Below, one piece after another: positions 45,163 to 53,263 of a stretch of DNA of 64,000 nt. The position numbers and the translations under genes were made by a program. Under the pieces are notes generated by a model that was not told where the DNA came from, made no database searches, and worked only from the letters and a program-made list of their open reading frames with translations. Numbering within the stretch: position 1 is the first letter of the stretch; each line of letters opens with the position of its first letter. Origin of the DNA: Streptomyces albidoflavus (GTDB taxonomy: Bacteria > Actinomycetota > Actinomycetes > Streptomycetales > Streptomycetaceae); NCBI RefSeq assembly GCF_000719955.1, contig NZ_JOII01000002.1:1-64000 (forward strand). The letters are read 5' to 3'.

Positions 45163-46175
45163 CCGCACCGCAGGACCCCGCGACCGCTCCCCTGGTCCGG
45201 CTGGACGGTGTCCACGTACGCCACCGGGCGCGCGGCGGCGGCCTGTTCCGCAAGGACGCGGTGCACGCGCTGACCGACGTCTCGCTGGAGATCCGGCGGG
45301 GCGAGATCCTCGGCCTGGTCGGCGAGTCGGGGTGCGGCAAGTCGACCCTGGCCCGGGTCGTCACCGGCCTCCAGCGGCCGACCGAGGGCACGGTCTCCTT
45401 CCAGGGCACGGACCTGTGGAGCATGAGCCCGGCCGCGCGGCGCGAGCGGTTCGGCCCGGCGGTCGGCGTGGTCTTCCAGGACCCCGCCACGGCGCTCAAC
45501 CCGCGCCTCTCGGTCCGCCGCATCGTCCGCGACCCGCTGGACGTGCACCGGCGGGGCACCCCGGAGCAGCGCGAGGCGCGGGTGAGGGAACTCCTCGACC
45601 TGGTGGGCCTGCCGGGCCACACGCTGGAGGCGCTGCCCGGGCAGCTCTCCGGCGGCCAGCGCCAGCGGGTGGCCATCGCCCGCGCCCTGGCGCTGGACCC
45701 GGAACTGATCGTCGCCGACGAGCCCACCAGCGCCCTCGACGTGTCGGTACGCGCCCAGATCCTCAATCTCCTGGTGGACCTGCGCGCCCGCCTCGGCCTG
45801 GGCATGGTCTTCATCTCCCACGACGTCCAGACCGTCCGTTACCTCGCCGATCGCATCGCCGTGCTCTACCTGGGCCGCGTCGTCGAGGAGGGAGCCGCCT
45901 CCCAGGTCTCCGGCGAGTCCCGCCACCCGTACACGGAGGCCCTGCTCTCCGCCACCCCGAGCCTGCTGGAGCGGCCCGAACGGATCGTGCTGCACGGTCC
46001 GGTGCCGTCCGCGACCAACCCGCCCTCGGGCTGCCCGTTCCGGACGCGGTGCTGGAAGGCGGACGAGACCTGCGCCACCGCCTTCCCCCCGGCGACCGAG
46101 GACGCGGCGGGACACCGGTGGCACTGCGTGCACCCGCAGCCGGCCACCGCGACGGCGACGGCCGTCGAGTCCTGA
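45159..46175 (+). CDS. Oligopeptide-type ABC ATPase (DppF-like)
   Basis: A 338-residue ATPase. Walker A is GESGCGKST near 57-65, the signature LSGGQRQRVAIARAL, and Walker B LIVADEPTSALD. A C-terminal oligo_HPY-like domain carries CPFRTRCWKADETC. Its ATG overlaps the fused gene's stop. It completes the importer. Confidence 0.93.
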   Translation: MTAPQDPATAPLVRLDGVHVRHRARGGGLFRKDAVHALTDVSLEIRRGEILGLVGESGCGKSTLARVVTGLQRPTEGTVSFQGTDLWSMSPAARRERFGPAVGVVFQDPATALNPRLSVRRIVRDPLDVHRRGTPEQREARVRELLDLVGLPGHTLEALPGQLSGGQRQRVAIARALALDPELIVADEPTSALDVSVRAQILNLLVDLRARLGLGMVFISHDVQTVRYLADRIAVLYLGRVVEEGAASQVSGESRHPYTEALLSATPSLLERPERIVLHGPVPSATNPPSGCPFRTRCWKADETCATAFPPATEDAAGHRWHCVHPQPATATATAVES

Positions 46176-46179
46176 CAGA

Positions 46180-46235
46180 GGTCGCCTCTCTCCCCCCCCC
46201 ACCACCGGTCGACCGGGTCGGGTGGGGGGAGGTGA
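46180..46235. terminator. Imperfect hairpin between convergent units
   Basis: GTCGCCTCTCTCCCCC near 46181 can pair with GGTGGGGGGAGGTGAC near 46221 on either side of a CCGGTCGACCGG core. It lies between the ABC operon and the zinc ATPase gene. A C-run of about nine at 46192-46200 makes the exact length uncertain. Confidence 0.5.
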
Positions 46236-46348
46236 CTTTCCGGCACCCCTCGTCGCCTTGTCGTCCTTGGCGCCGGGGTGCCGAGCAGGCGGGCCGGCTC
46301 ACACGCGTACCGGTACCGCCGTTGGCTCGACCCTCACTTCCGCACCCC

Positions 46349-47080
46349 TCACACGGGCCGCTCCGCCGGGACGAAAGTGCCCGCCGGGCGGGGTGAGTGC
46401 CAGATGCGCTCGACGGTGTCGCCGGTCAGGACGGTGGCCGGGGCCCCGGACGCGACCAGCCGTCCTTCCTGGAGCAGCAGGACGCACTCCGCCTCCCTCG
46501 CCGCGTCGAGGTCGTGGGTCGCCTGCACGACGGTGACTCCGTCCGCGACCGCCTCGGCGAGCACGTCGGTGATCAACTGCCGTGCGGCCATGTCGAGCCC
46601 GGTGGTCGGCTCGTCCAGCAGCAGCAACTCCGCCTCCTGGGCGAGCCCTTGGGCGACCAGGGCGCGCTGGCGCTGCCCGCCGGAGACTTCGCCCAGCTGC
46701 CGTCCGGCGAGGTCGGCGATGCCGAGGCGCTCCATGCTCGTCTCCACAACCCGCCGGTCGGAGCGGGACAGCCTGCGCCAGGGCCCGCGCCGCGCCCACC
46801 TGCCCATCGCCACCGCGTCGCGCACGGTGAGCGGCAGCACGTCGGCCACCCTGCTCCGCTGGACGACGAAGGCGGGGCGCCCGTCGGTGCGGTGCGCCAC
46901 CTCACCCGCCGCGACCGGGATCACCCCGGCGATCACGCCGAGCAGCGTCGACTTGCCCGAACCGTTGGGGCCGACCAGCGCGGTCGTCGCGAACGCCGGT
47001 ATGTGCGCGCTCAGTCGGCGCAGCACGGGCCGTCCCGCGTAACCGGCCGAGACCTCGTCGAGTGCCACCTGCCACCGCAT
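46349..47080 (-). CDS. aztA: Zinc ABC transporter ATPase AztA
   Basis: A 243-residue manganese/zinc-type ATPase. Walker A VGPNGSGKST lies near 38-47, the signature is VSGGQRQRALV, and Walker B LLLLDEPTTGLD. GGGAGG eight bases before the ATG at 47078-47080 supports this start; a longer frame would include the Zur-like box. It is divergent from aztB, with the box between them. With AztB and AztC it forms a zinc importer. Confidence 0.9.
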   Translation of the reverse strand: MRWQVALDEVSAGYAGRPVLRRLSAHIPAFATTALVGPNGSGKSTLLGVIAGVIPVAAGEVAHRTDGRPAFVVQRSRVADVLPLTVRDAVAMGRWARRGPWRRLSRSDRRVVETSMERLGIADLAGRQLGEVSGGQRQRALVAQGLAQEAELLLLDEPTTGLDMAARQLITDVLAEAVADGVTVVQATHDLDAAREAECVLLLQEGRLVASGAPATVLTGDTVERIWHSPRPAGTFVPAERPV

Positions 47081-47109
47081 CCGCAGGGCCTCCCTCTCGT
47101 TGATTGTGA

Positions 47110-47124
47110 TGATAATCGTTTTCA
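47110..47124. promoter_or_regulatory. Zur-like box, aztA/aztB divergent promoter
   Basis: TGATAAT-C-GTTTTCA is a 7-1-7 palindrome with five of seven pairs matching, in the 61-base divergent gap between aztA and aztB. It resembles the boxes at 4167-4185 and 8286-8300. Zinc-dependent repression by Zur is inferred. Confidence 0.75.
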
Positions 47125-47141
47125 TTGTAGGGTCCCGCTCC

Positions 47142-48023
47142 ATGGAATGGTTGACGGCCCCCTTCGAGGTGGCCTTCGTGCAACGGGCCTTGTGGGGCGG
47201 GGTGCTCGTCTCGCTGGTCTGCGCCCTGGCCGGGACCTGGGTGGTGCTGCGCGGCATGGCGTTCTTCGGGGACGCGATGTCGCACGGGCTGCTGCCCGGC
47301 ATCGCGCTCGCCTCGCTGGCGGGCGGCAGCCTGGTGGTCGGCGCCTGCGTCAGTGCCGCGGTGATGACCCTGGGCGTCCACGCGCTGCGGCGCTCACCGA
47401 GGCTCTCCCAGGACACCGGGATCGGCGTGCTCTTCGTCGGCATGCTCGCGCTGGGCGTGATCATCGTCTCGCGGTCGCAGTCGTTCGCCGTCGACCTGAC
47501 GGGGTTCCTCTTCGGGGACGTGCTCGCCGTACGGCCGGCGGACCTGGCCTACCTCGGGGTGGCGCTGGGCGTCGCCCTGGCCGTCTCCGTGCTCGGGTAC
47601 CGGCCTTTCGTCGCCCTCGCCTTCGACGAGCGCAAGGCGGCCACGCTGGGGCTGCGGCCGCGCCTGGCCCATGCCGTGCTGCTCGGCCTGCTCGCGCTTG
47701 CCGTCGTGGCCTCGTTCCACGTCGTGGGGACCCTGCTCGTCTTCGGGCTGCTCATCGCGCCGCCCGCCGCCGTCCTCCCCTGGGCGCGCGGGATTCCGGT
47801 GATCATGGCCGGCGCCGCCTGCCTGGGCGCGCTCGCCACCTTCCTGGGCCTCCTCCTCTCCTGGCACCTGCACACCGCCGCCGGGGCGACCATCGCGGCC
47901 ACCGCGGTCCTCCAGTTCCTCGTCTCCGTCCTGGCCTCCGGCGCCGTGGCCCGGTGGCGCGGACGGACCGCCCACCGGCTCGACGCCCCCGGCCCGCACA
48001 CGGAATACGGACATCCGGCATGA
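47142..48023 (+). CDS. aztB: Zinc ABC transporter permease AztB
   Basis: A 293-residue ABC-3 family permease with eight hydrophobic helices. Typical segments are GMAFFGDAMSHGLLPGIALA near 37-56 and HVVGTLLVFGLLIAPPAA near 195. The ATG at 47142 lies only 18 bases after the Zur-like box, so the transcript is short-leadered. Its stop overlaps aztD. Confidence 0.92.
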   Translation: MEWLTAPFEVAFVQRALWGGVLVSLVCALAGTWVVLRGMAFFGDAMSHGLLPGIALASLAGGSLVVGACVSAAVMTLGVHALRRSPRLSQDTGIGVLFVGMLALGVIIVSRSQSFAVDLTGFLFGDVLAVRPADLAYLGVALGVALAVSVLGYRPFVALAFDERKAATLGLRPRLAHAVLLGLLALAVVASFHVVGTLLVFGLLIAPPAAVLPWARGIPVIMAGAACLGALATFLGLLLSWHLHTAAGATIAATAVLQFLVSVLASGAVARWRGRTAHRLDAPGPHTEYGHPA

Positions 48024-49234
48024 CACGTACGAAGACCAGAACCACCGCGGCCGTCTGCGCCGCGCTCGTCGGCTCCGCCCTGCTCTCGGCCTGCGGGTCC
48101 GGCGACGGCGAGCGGCCCGACGCGGCGCCGAGCAGTTCCGGCGTCCCGCACGGCTACGTCGAAGGGGCCGAGGAACAGGCCGAGCAGCAGTCCCGCCTGG
48201 TGCTGGCCGACGCCGGCAGCGGCGCGGTCCACGTCCTCGACCTGATCACCGGCGAGGTCACGAAGCTGAAGCGCGGCGCCGGACCACGGGCGCTCCACAC
48301 CGACGGCCGCTTCGCCTACCTGGACACCCCGGACGGCACCCGCGTCCTGGACAGCGGCTCCTGGACGGTGGACCACGGCGACCACGTCCACTACTACCGG
48401 GCCGACATCCGCGACCTCGGGACGATCGGCGGCAAGGCGCCCGAGCACGTCCACGCCGATCAGGCGCTCACCGCCCTCTCCCCCGCCGAGGGCCCCACCC
48501 GGCTGTTCGACCGCGAGAAGCTCGAAGGCGGCTCCGTCGGCCGCGCCCGCACCCTGGACGGCGACGCCACGGGGCCCGTCGTCCCGTACGCGGAGCATCT
48601 GCTGGCGGCGGGAGCGGGGACGGACCGCGACCGGGTACGGGTGCTCGACCGCGAGGGCGCCGAGGTCGCCTCGCTCGACGAGCCGTGCGCGGAGGTGCGC
48701 GGCGAGGCCGTCACGCGCCGGGGCGTCGTCCTCGGCTGCGCCGACGGCGCGCTCCTCGTGCGCGAGGAGAAGGGGAAGTTCAGCGCCGAGAAGATCGCCT
48801 ACGACGGGGAGGTGGACGCCCGGGACCGCGCGGCCGGCTTCCGCCACCGGGCGGGCAGCACCACCCTCGTCAGCCCGTCCGGTGCGGATGCGGTCTGGGT
48901 GCTCGACGTCACCGACCGCTCCTGGACCCGGATCGAGACCGGCCCGCTCACCGCCGCCAACACCGCCGGCGAGGGCGCCGACCTGCTGGCCCTGGGCAAG
49001 GACGGGGCCCTCACCTCCTGGGACATCGACTCCGGGAAGCAGACCGCCCGCAAGAAGCTGCTGGCCGGCCGGGCGGCGGACTCCGCGACGATCGAGGTCG
49101 ACACCGGCCGCGCCTACGTCAACGATCCCGGCGCCCGGAAGGTCTACGAGATCGACTACAACGACCGCCTCCGGCTGGCCCGCGCCTTCCCGCTCTCCCT
49201 CACCCCCACGCACATGGTGGAGACCGGCCGATGA
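48020..49234 (+). CDS. aztD: Zinc metallochaperone lipoprotein AztD (first)
   Basis: A 404-residue lipoprotein with lipobox LLSAC (Cys25). The mature part is a beta-propeller with blades such as RLVLADAGSGAVHVLDLITG and DGTRVLDSGSWTVDHGDHVH. The His-rich DHGDHVHYYR and APEHVHADQ fit the zinc sites known from AztD. It sits inside the azt operon with four-base overlaps on both sides. AztD delivers zinc to AztC outside the membrane. Confidence 0.85.
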   Translation: MTRTKTRTTAAVCAALVGSALLSACGSGDGERPDAAPSSSGVPHGYVEGAEEQAEQQSRLVLADAGSGAVHVLDLITGEVTKLKRGAGPRALHTDGRFAYLDTPDGTRVLDSGSWTVDHGDHVHYYRADIRDLGTIGGKAPEHVHADQALTALSPAEGPTRLFDREKLEGGSVGRARTLDGDATGPVVPYAEHLLAAGAGTDRDRVRVLDREGAEVASLDEPCAEVRGEAVTRRGVVLGCADGALLVREEKGKFSAEKIAYDGEVDARDRAAGFRHRAGSTTLVSPSGADAVWVLDVTDRSWTRIETGPLTAANTAGEGADLLALGKDGALTSWDIDSGKQTARKKLLAGRAADSATIEVDTGRAYVNDPGARKVYEIDYNDRLRLARAFPLSLTPTHMVETGR

Positions 49235-50163
49235 CCGCCACCCGCCGGGCCGGAAACGTGTCCCTGCTCCTCCTTCTCCTCTGCCTCCTCGCCACGGCGA
49301 CCGGCTGCGCCACGGAGCAGCGGCACCGGCCGAGCGTGGTCGTCACCACCAACATCCTCGGCGACCTCACCCGCAACGTCGTCGGCGACGAGGCGGAGGT
49401 GACGGTCCTGATGCAGCCCGGCGCCGACCCGCACTCCTTCGGCGTCTCGGCGCCCCAGGCCGCCGCCATGGAACAGGCCGACCTCGTCGTCCACAACGGC
49501 CTGGGGCTGGAGGAGAACGTCCTGCGCCACGTGGAGGCCGCCCGCGTCTCCGGCGTACCCACCCTGGCCGTCGGGGAGTCGGTCGACCCGATGACCTACA
49601 GCGGAGGCGAGTCGGCCGGCCGGCCCGACCCGCACTTCTGGACCGATCCCGTACGCGTCCGCAAGGCCGTACGCCTCATCGGCGACCGCGTCGTCCGGCA
49701 CGTGGAGGGCGTCGACGCCGCCGCCGTGCGGAAGAACGCCGAGCGGTACGGCGCGGAGCTGGCCGGGTTGCACACCTCGATGCGGGACGCCTTCGCGTCC
49801 GTACCCGCCGACCGGCGGCGCCTGGTGACCAACCATCACGTCTTCGGGTACCTGGCGGACCGTTACGGCTTCCGCGTCGTCGGCGCCGTCATCCCGAGCG
49901 GGACGACGCTCGCCTCCCCCAGCGCCTCGGACCTCGACTCGCTCGCCACCGCCGTCAGGAAGGCCGGGGTCCCGGCGATCTTCGCCGACTCCTCCCAGCC
50001 GGACCGCCTGGCGCAGGTGCTGAAGCGCGAGAGCGGGATCGACGTGGACGTGGTGCCGCTCTTCTCCGAATCCCTGACGCCGAAGGGCCAGGGCGCCGCC
50101 ACCTACCTGCAGATGATGCGCGCCAACACCGAGGCGATCACCAAGGGCCTGACCTCCCGCTGA
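49231..50163 (+). CDS. aztC: Zinc-binding lipoprotein AztC
   Basis: A 310-residue cluster A-I solute-binding protein. The lipobox is ATGC (Cys27). Metal ligands appear in QPGADPHSFGVS, RPDPHFWTDP, VTNHHVFGYLADRYGF and FADSSQP. The His-rich loop usual in ZnuA is replaced by only a short one, consistent with AztC. It delivers Zn(II) to AztB. Confidence 0.9.
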   Translation: MTATRRAGNVSLLLLLLCLLATATGCATEQRHRPSVVVTTNILGDLTRNVVGDEAEVTVLMQPGADPHSFGVSAPQAAAMEQADLVVHNGLGLEENVLRHVEAARVSGVPTLAVGESVDPMTYSGGESAGRPDPHFWTDPVRVRKAVRLIGDRVVRHVEGVDAAAVRKNAERYGAELAGLHTSMRDAFASVPADRRRLVTNHHVFGYLADRYGFRVVGAVIPSGTTLASPSASDLDSLATAVRKAGVPAIFADSSQPDRLAQVLKRESGIDVDVVPLFSESLTPKGQGAATYLQMMRANTEAITKGLTSR

Positions 50164-50219
50164 ACCCCGCTGTCGCCGCACCTGGCGACAGCTCCCGGAA
50201 AAGGAAACCAAGGAACCCC

Positions 50220-51413
50220 ATGAAGAACGCAGTACGCCCCCGCGCGGCCGCCGCTGCCGCCGCCCTGCTCACCGCCTCCGCCCTGCTCACCGCGTGCGGC
50301 GGCGACAGCACGGAGCCCGCGGCAGGAAAGGCGCGGGACACGACGGACGCCTCGGCCGGCCCGGTCAAGGACCCGGTCGTGGCCACGTACGACGGCGGCC
50401 TCTACCTCCTGGACGGCGCCACGCTGAAGGTCGCCGAGGACATACCCCTGAAGGGCTTCAACCGCGTCAACCCGGCCGGCGACGACCGTCACGTGATGGT
50501 CTCCACGTCGACCGGCTTCCGCGTGATGGACGCGGTGGGCGGAAAGCTGACCGACGTCGAGTTCGAGGGCAGCAAGCCCGGCCACGTCGTCCGGCACGCG
50601 GGCAGGACCATCCTCTTCTCCGACGGCACCGGCGAGGTCACGATCTTCGACCCGGCCCAGCTCGGCGACGGGAAGCCGAAGAGCGAGACGTACGACTCCG
50701 ACGCGCCGCACCACGGGGTCGCGATCCAGCTGGCCGGCGGCGAACTGGTGACGACCCTCGGCACGGAGGAGAAGCGCACCGGCATCAAGGTCCTGGACAA
50801 GGACCGTAAGGAGATCACGCGCAACGAGAAGTGCCCCGAGGTGCACGGGGAGGCCGCCGCGAAGGACGAGACGGTCGTCGTCGGCTGCGAGGACGGCGTC
50901 CTCGTCTACAAGGACGGCTCAATCAAGAAGGTCCAGAGCCCGACCGAGTACGGGCGGATCGGCAACCAGGCCGGTTCCGAGGAATCGGCCGTCGTCCTCG
51001 GCGACTACAAGCAGGACCCCGACGCCGAACTGGAACGCCCCGAGCAGGTCTCGCTGATCGACACGGAGACCGGCACGATGCGCCTGGTCGACCTGGGGAC
51101 CAGCTACACCTTCCGCTCGCTGGCCCGCGGCCCGCACGGTGAGGCCCTCGTCCTCGGGACGGACGGCAAGATCCACGTCATCGACCCCGAGACCGGCAAG
51201 GTCGAGCGGAAGATCTCCGTACTCGACGCGTGGCAGGAGCCGCTGGACTGGCAGCAGCCCCGCCCGGCGCTCTTCGTCCGCGACCACACGGCGTACGTCT
51301 CGGACCCGGCGAACAAGAAGCTGACGGCCGTCGACATCGAGAGCGGGAAGAAGCTGGCCTCCACCGAACTGGAGCAGGCCCCCAACGAGGTGAGCGGCGT
51401 CGACGCGCACTGA
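50220..51413 (+). CDS. Zinc metallochaperone lipoprotein AztD (second)
   Basis: A 397-residue lipoprotein with lipobox LLTAC (Cys26). It is a beta-propeller paralogous to the product of 48020-49234: VVATYDGGLYLLDGATLKVA, SDAPHHGVAIQLAGGELV, KCPEVHGEAAA and a closing KLTAVDIESGKKLAS. The His sites differ (APHHG instead of HGDHVH). AAAAGGAAACCAAGG precedes the ATG. Two AztD-type genes in one operon is unusual; division of labour is unknown. Confidence 0.83.
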   Translation: MKNAVRPRAAAAAAALLTASALLTACGGDSTEPAAGKARDTTDASAGPVKDPVVATYDGGLYLLDGATLKVAEDIPLKGFNRVNPAGDDRHVMVSTSTGFRVMDAVGGKLTDVEFEGSKPGHVVRHAGRTILFSDGTGEVTIFDPAQLGDGKPKSETYDSDAPHHGVAIQLAGGELVTTLGTEEKRTGIKVLDKDRKEITRNEKCPEVHGEAAAKDETVVVGCEDGVLVYKDGSIKKVQSPTEYGRIGNQAGSEESAVVLGDYKQDPDAELERPEQVSLIDTETGTMRLVDLGTSYTFRSLARGPHGEALVLGTDGKIHVIDPETGKVERKISVLDAWQEPLDWQQPRPALFVRDHTAYVSDPANKKLTAVDIESGKKLASTELEQAPNEVSGVDAH

Positions 51414-51428
51414 CCGTGGGTGAACGGC

Positions 51429-51470
51429 CGGAAGGGGCGCTCCGCCCGGGATGCGGGGGCGCCCCTTCCG
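51429..51470. terminator. Hairpin between azt operon and lyase gene
   Basis: A 12-bp perfect stem (51429-51440 with 51459-51470) lies between the convergent azt operon and the lyase-like gene, serving both. Confidence 0.75.
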
Positions 51471-51494
51471 CGTCCGGGGAGGCCGGGGCTTCGG

Positions 51495-52394
51495 TCACGG
51501 CACGATCCGCGCGACCCCTCCCGTCTCCAGGGCCGCCCAGAGCGCGCCGTCGGGCCCCGAGGTGATGCCGTGCGGCTCGGACGCCGGTGTGGGCAGGTCG
51601 TACTCGGTGATCTCGCCGTCGCCGGTGAGGCGGCCGACCCGGTTGGCGCCCCACTCGGTGAACCAGCACTCGCCGGGGGCGGGGGCCACGACGGCGTGGG
51701 GGCGCGCAGCGGGGTCCGGCAGCGGGAACTCCTCGATCGCGCCGTCCACCGAGATCCTGACGATCCGGCCCGCCCCGATCTCGACGAACCACAGGGCGGT
51801 GCCGTCGCTGGTGATGCCCACGGGTGCGGCACCGGAGGTGGGCAGGGGGTAGGTGGTGACCTCGCCGTCCACCGTGACGCGGCCGATGGCGTCGGCCTGG
51901 TTGAGGGTGCACCACAGGGCTCCGTCCGGTCCGGCGGTGATCGCCGAGGGGAAGGCGCCGGGGGCGGTCCCGGGGAGGCCGAACTCGGTGACCTCTCCCG
52001 CCACGGTGATACGGCCGACGCGGTCGGTCCGCGTCTCGGTGAACCAGAGCGCGCCGTCGGGTCCCGCGGTGATACCGAACGGCCCGCTGTCCGGCGTCGG
52101 CAGGGGGAAGGAGGTGCTGTCCCCGTCGACGGTGACGCGGCCGATCCGGTGGTCCCCGTGACGCGTGAACCAGAGGGCGCCGTCGGGCCCGGGGGTGATC
52201 ACCGTGGGCCGGCACCCGGGTGCGTCGAGGGCGTACGTACGGAGTCCGCCGCCCGGTGCGAGGCGGGCGATGCGGCCACTGCCCGCGAAGGTGAGCCACA
52301 GCGCGCCGTCGGCTCCGGAGGCGATGCCGTACGGCCCGTCCTTCTCGTCCCCCAAGGGGATCTCTTCGACGGACGGGGGGTCAGGAAGGTGCAT
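51495..52394 (-). CDS. Virginiamycin B lyase-like beta-propeller
   Basis: A 299-residue seven-bladed propeller with repeating GPDGALWFT blades. The sequence follows streptogramin B lyases: repeated PHxI-type turns (RPHAVVAP, EPHGITSG) and the WFTEWGANRVGRL motif with a Glu at the predicted active-site edge. Vgb linearises streptogramin B antibiotics by C-O bond elimination. No signal peptide is seen. Many chromosomal homologues are unproven for resistance, so activity is uncertain. Confidence 0.82.
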   Translation of the reverse strand: MHLPDPPSVEEIPLGDEKDGPYGIASGADGALWLTFAGSGRIARLAPGGGLRTYALDAPGCRPTVITPGPDGALWFTRHGDHRIGRVTVDGDSTSFPLPTPDSGPFGITAGPDGALWFTETRTDRVGRITVAGEVTEFGLPGTAPGAFPSAITAGPDGALWCTLNQADAIGRVTVDGEVTTYPLPTSGAAPVGITSDGTALWFVEIGAGRIVRISVDGAIEEFPLPDPAARPHAVVAPAPGECWFTEWGANRVGRLTGDGEITEYDLPTPASEPHGITSGPDGALWAALETGGVARIVP

Positions 52395-52494
52395 GGCGAC
52401 TCCTCGTGATCGGAACCCGTCCCACTCTCCCCGAGCCGGCCGCCCGCCGCACCTGTGTTCCCCGGCTTCCTCGCCGATGCCGGCGACCTATTGA

Positions 52495-52523
52495 CCATCG
52501 ATAGAAAACCATCGATTATCGAT
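52495..52523. promoter_or_regulatory. ATCGAT repeat operator before DUF2975 gene
   Basis: CCATCGAT occurs at 52495-52502 and 52509-52516, and ATCGAT-T-ATCGAT at 52511-52523 is a perfect palindrome ending two bases before the ATG at 52526. It is locally AT-rich. Autoregulation by the downstream XRE protein is a reasonable guess, and the transcript may be leaderless. Confidence 0.6.
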
Positions 52524-52525
52524 AC

Positions 52526-53023
52526 ATGCATCCGATCCTCACCACCCTGCTCCGGGCCGCCGTCGTCGTGGTCCTCGCCGTCGGACTCTTCGGCCAGGTC
52601 GTGGTCATCCCCACGACGGCGGCCGACGAGGCGGAACTGTTCCCCCCGTACGCCCCGTACGCCGTGCCGTACGCGGTGCTGGCCGTCCTCGGGGTGGCCT
52701 GTGTCCAGGTCGCTCTGGTCGCGGTGTGGCGGCTGCTCGGCATGGCGCGGCACGGGGCGCTCTTCGCACCCCGTGCCTTCCGGTGGGTCGACGTGGTCAT
52801 CGTCAGCTCGGTGGCGGCGACCGTGCTCGCGACGGGGGTGGCCACGCATCTCCTGCTGGCCGAGATCCCGTCGCCGGACGGCGGCATGGGCCTGGAGAGC
52901 GCCCTGGCGGCCGCCGTCACGGCCGCCGGTGCCGGTGCCTCCTTCGCCATGGTCACCGTGATCATGCGCAGCCTGCTGCGCAAGGCGACCGAGCTCCAGC
53001 AGGAGATGGCCGAGGTCATCTGA
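52526..53023 (+). CDS. DUF2975 membrane protein
   Basis: A 165-residue protein with four hydrophobic helices (near 8-28, 48-70, 85-108, 120-145). It resembles DUF2975 proteins, which are usually paired with a small XRE regulator, as here. Its stop overlaps the next ATG (TGATG). Function is unknown; a membrane-signal partner of the XRE protein has been proposed for the family. Confidence 0.82.
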   Translation: MHPILTTLLRAAVVVVLAVGLFGQVVVIPTTAADEAELFPPYAPYAVPYAVLAVLGVACVQVALVAVWRLLGMARHGALFAPRAFRWVDVVIVSSVAATVLATGVATHLLLAEIPSPDGGMGLESALAAAVTAAGAGASFAMVTVIMRSLLRKATELQQEMAEVI

Positions 53024-53256
53024 TGGCGATCGTGGTCGACATCGACCGCCGCCTGGCCGAACTGGGCATGTCGGTCGGCGAGTTCGCCGAGGCGGTCGGG
53101 ATCACCCCGGCGAACATCGCGGTCCTCAAGAACGGCCGCGCGAAGGCCGTCCGGTTCAGCACGCTGGACGCGATCTGCCGCGTCCTCGACTGCCAGCCCG
53201 GCGACCTGTTGCGCCGGGTTCCGGACGACGCGGAGGCGGCCCGGCCGTCCGGCTGA
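53023..53256 (+). CDS. Small XRE-family regulator
   Basis: A 77-residue helix-turn-helix protein of the YozG/Cro type: SVGEFAEAVGITPANIAVLK near 16-35, then LDAICRVLDCQPGDLLRR near 49-66. It is coupled to the DUF2975 gene and probably binds the ATCGAT repeats upstream. Confidence 0.9.
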   Translation: MAIVVDIDRRLAELGMSVGEFAEAVGITPANIAVLKNGRAKAVRFSTLDAICRVLDCQPGDLLRRVPDDAEAARPSG

Positions 53257-53263
53257 CCGGGCC

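Noticed and set aside
46192..46200. Poly-C run as a regulatory tract
   Set aside because: It is between two convergent genes and fits a terminator stem better.
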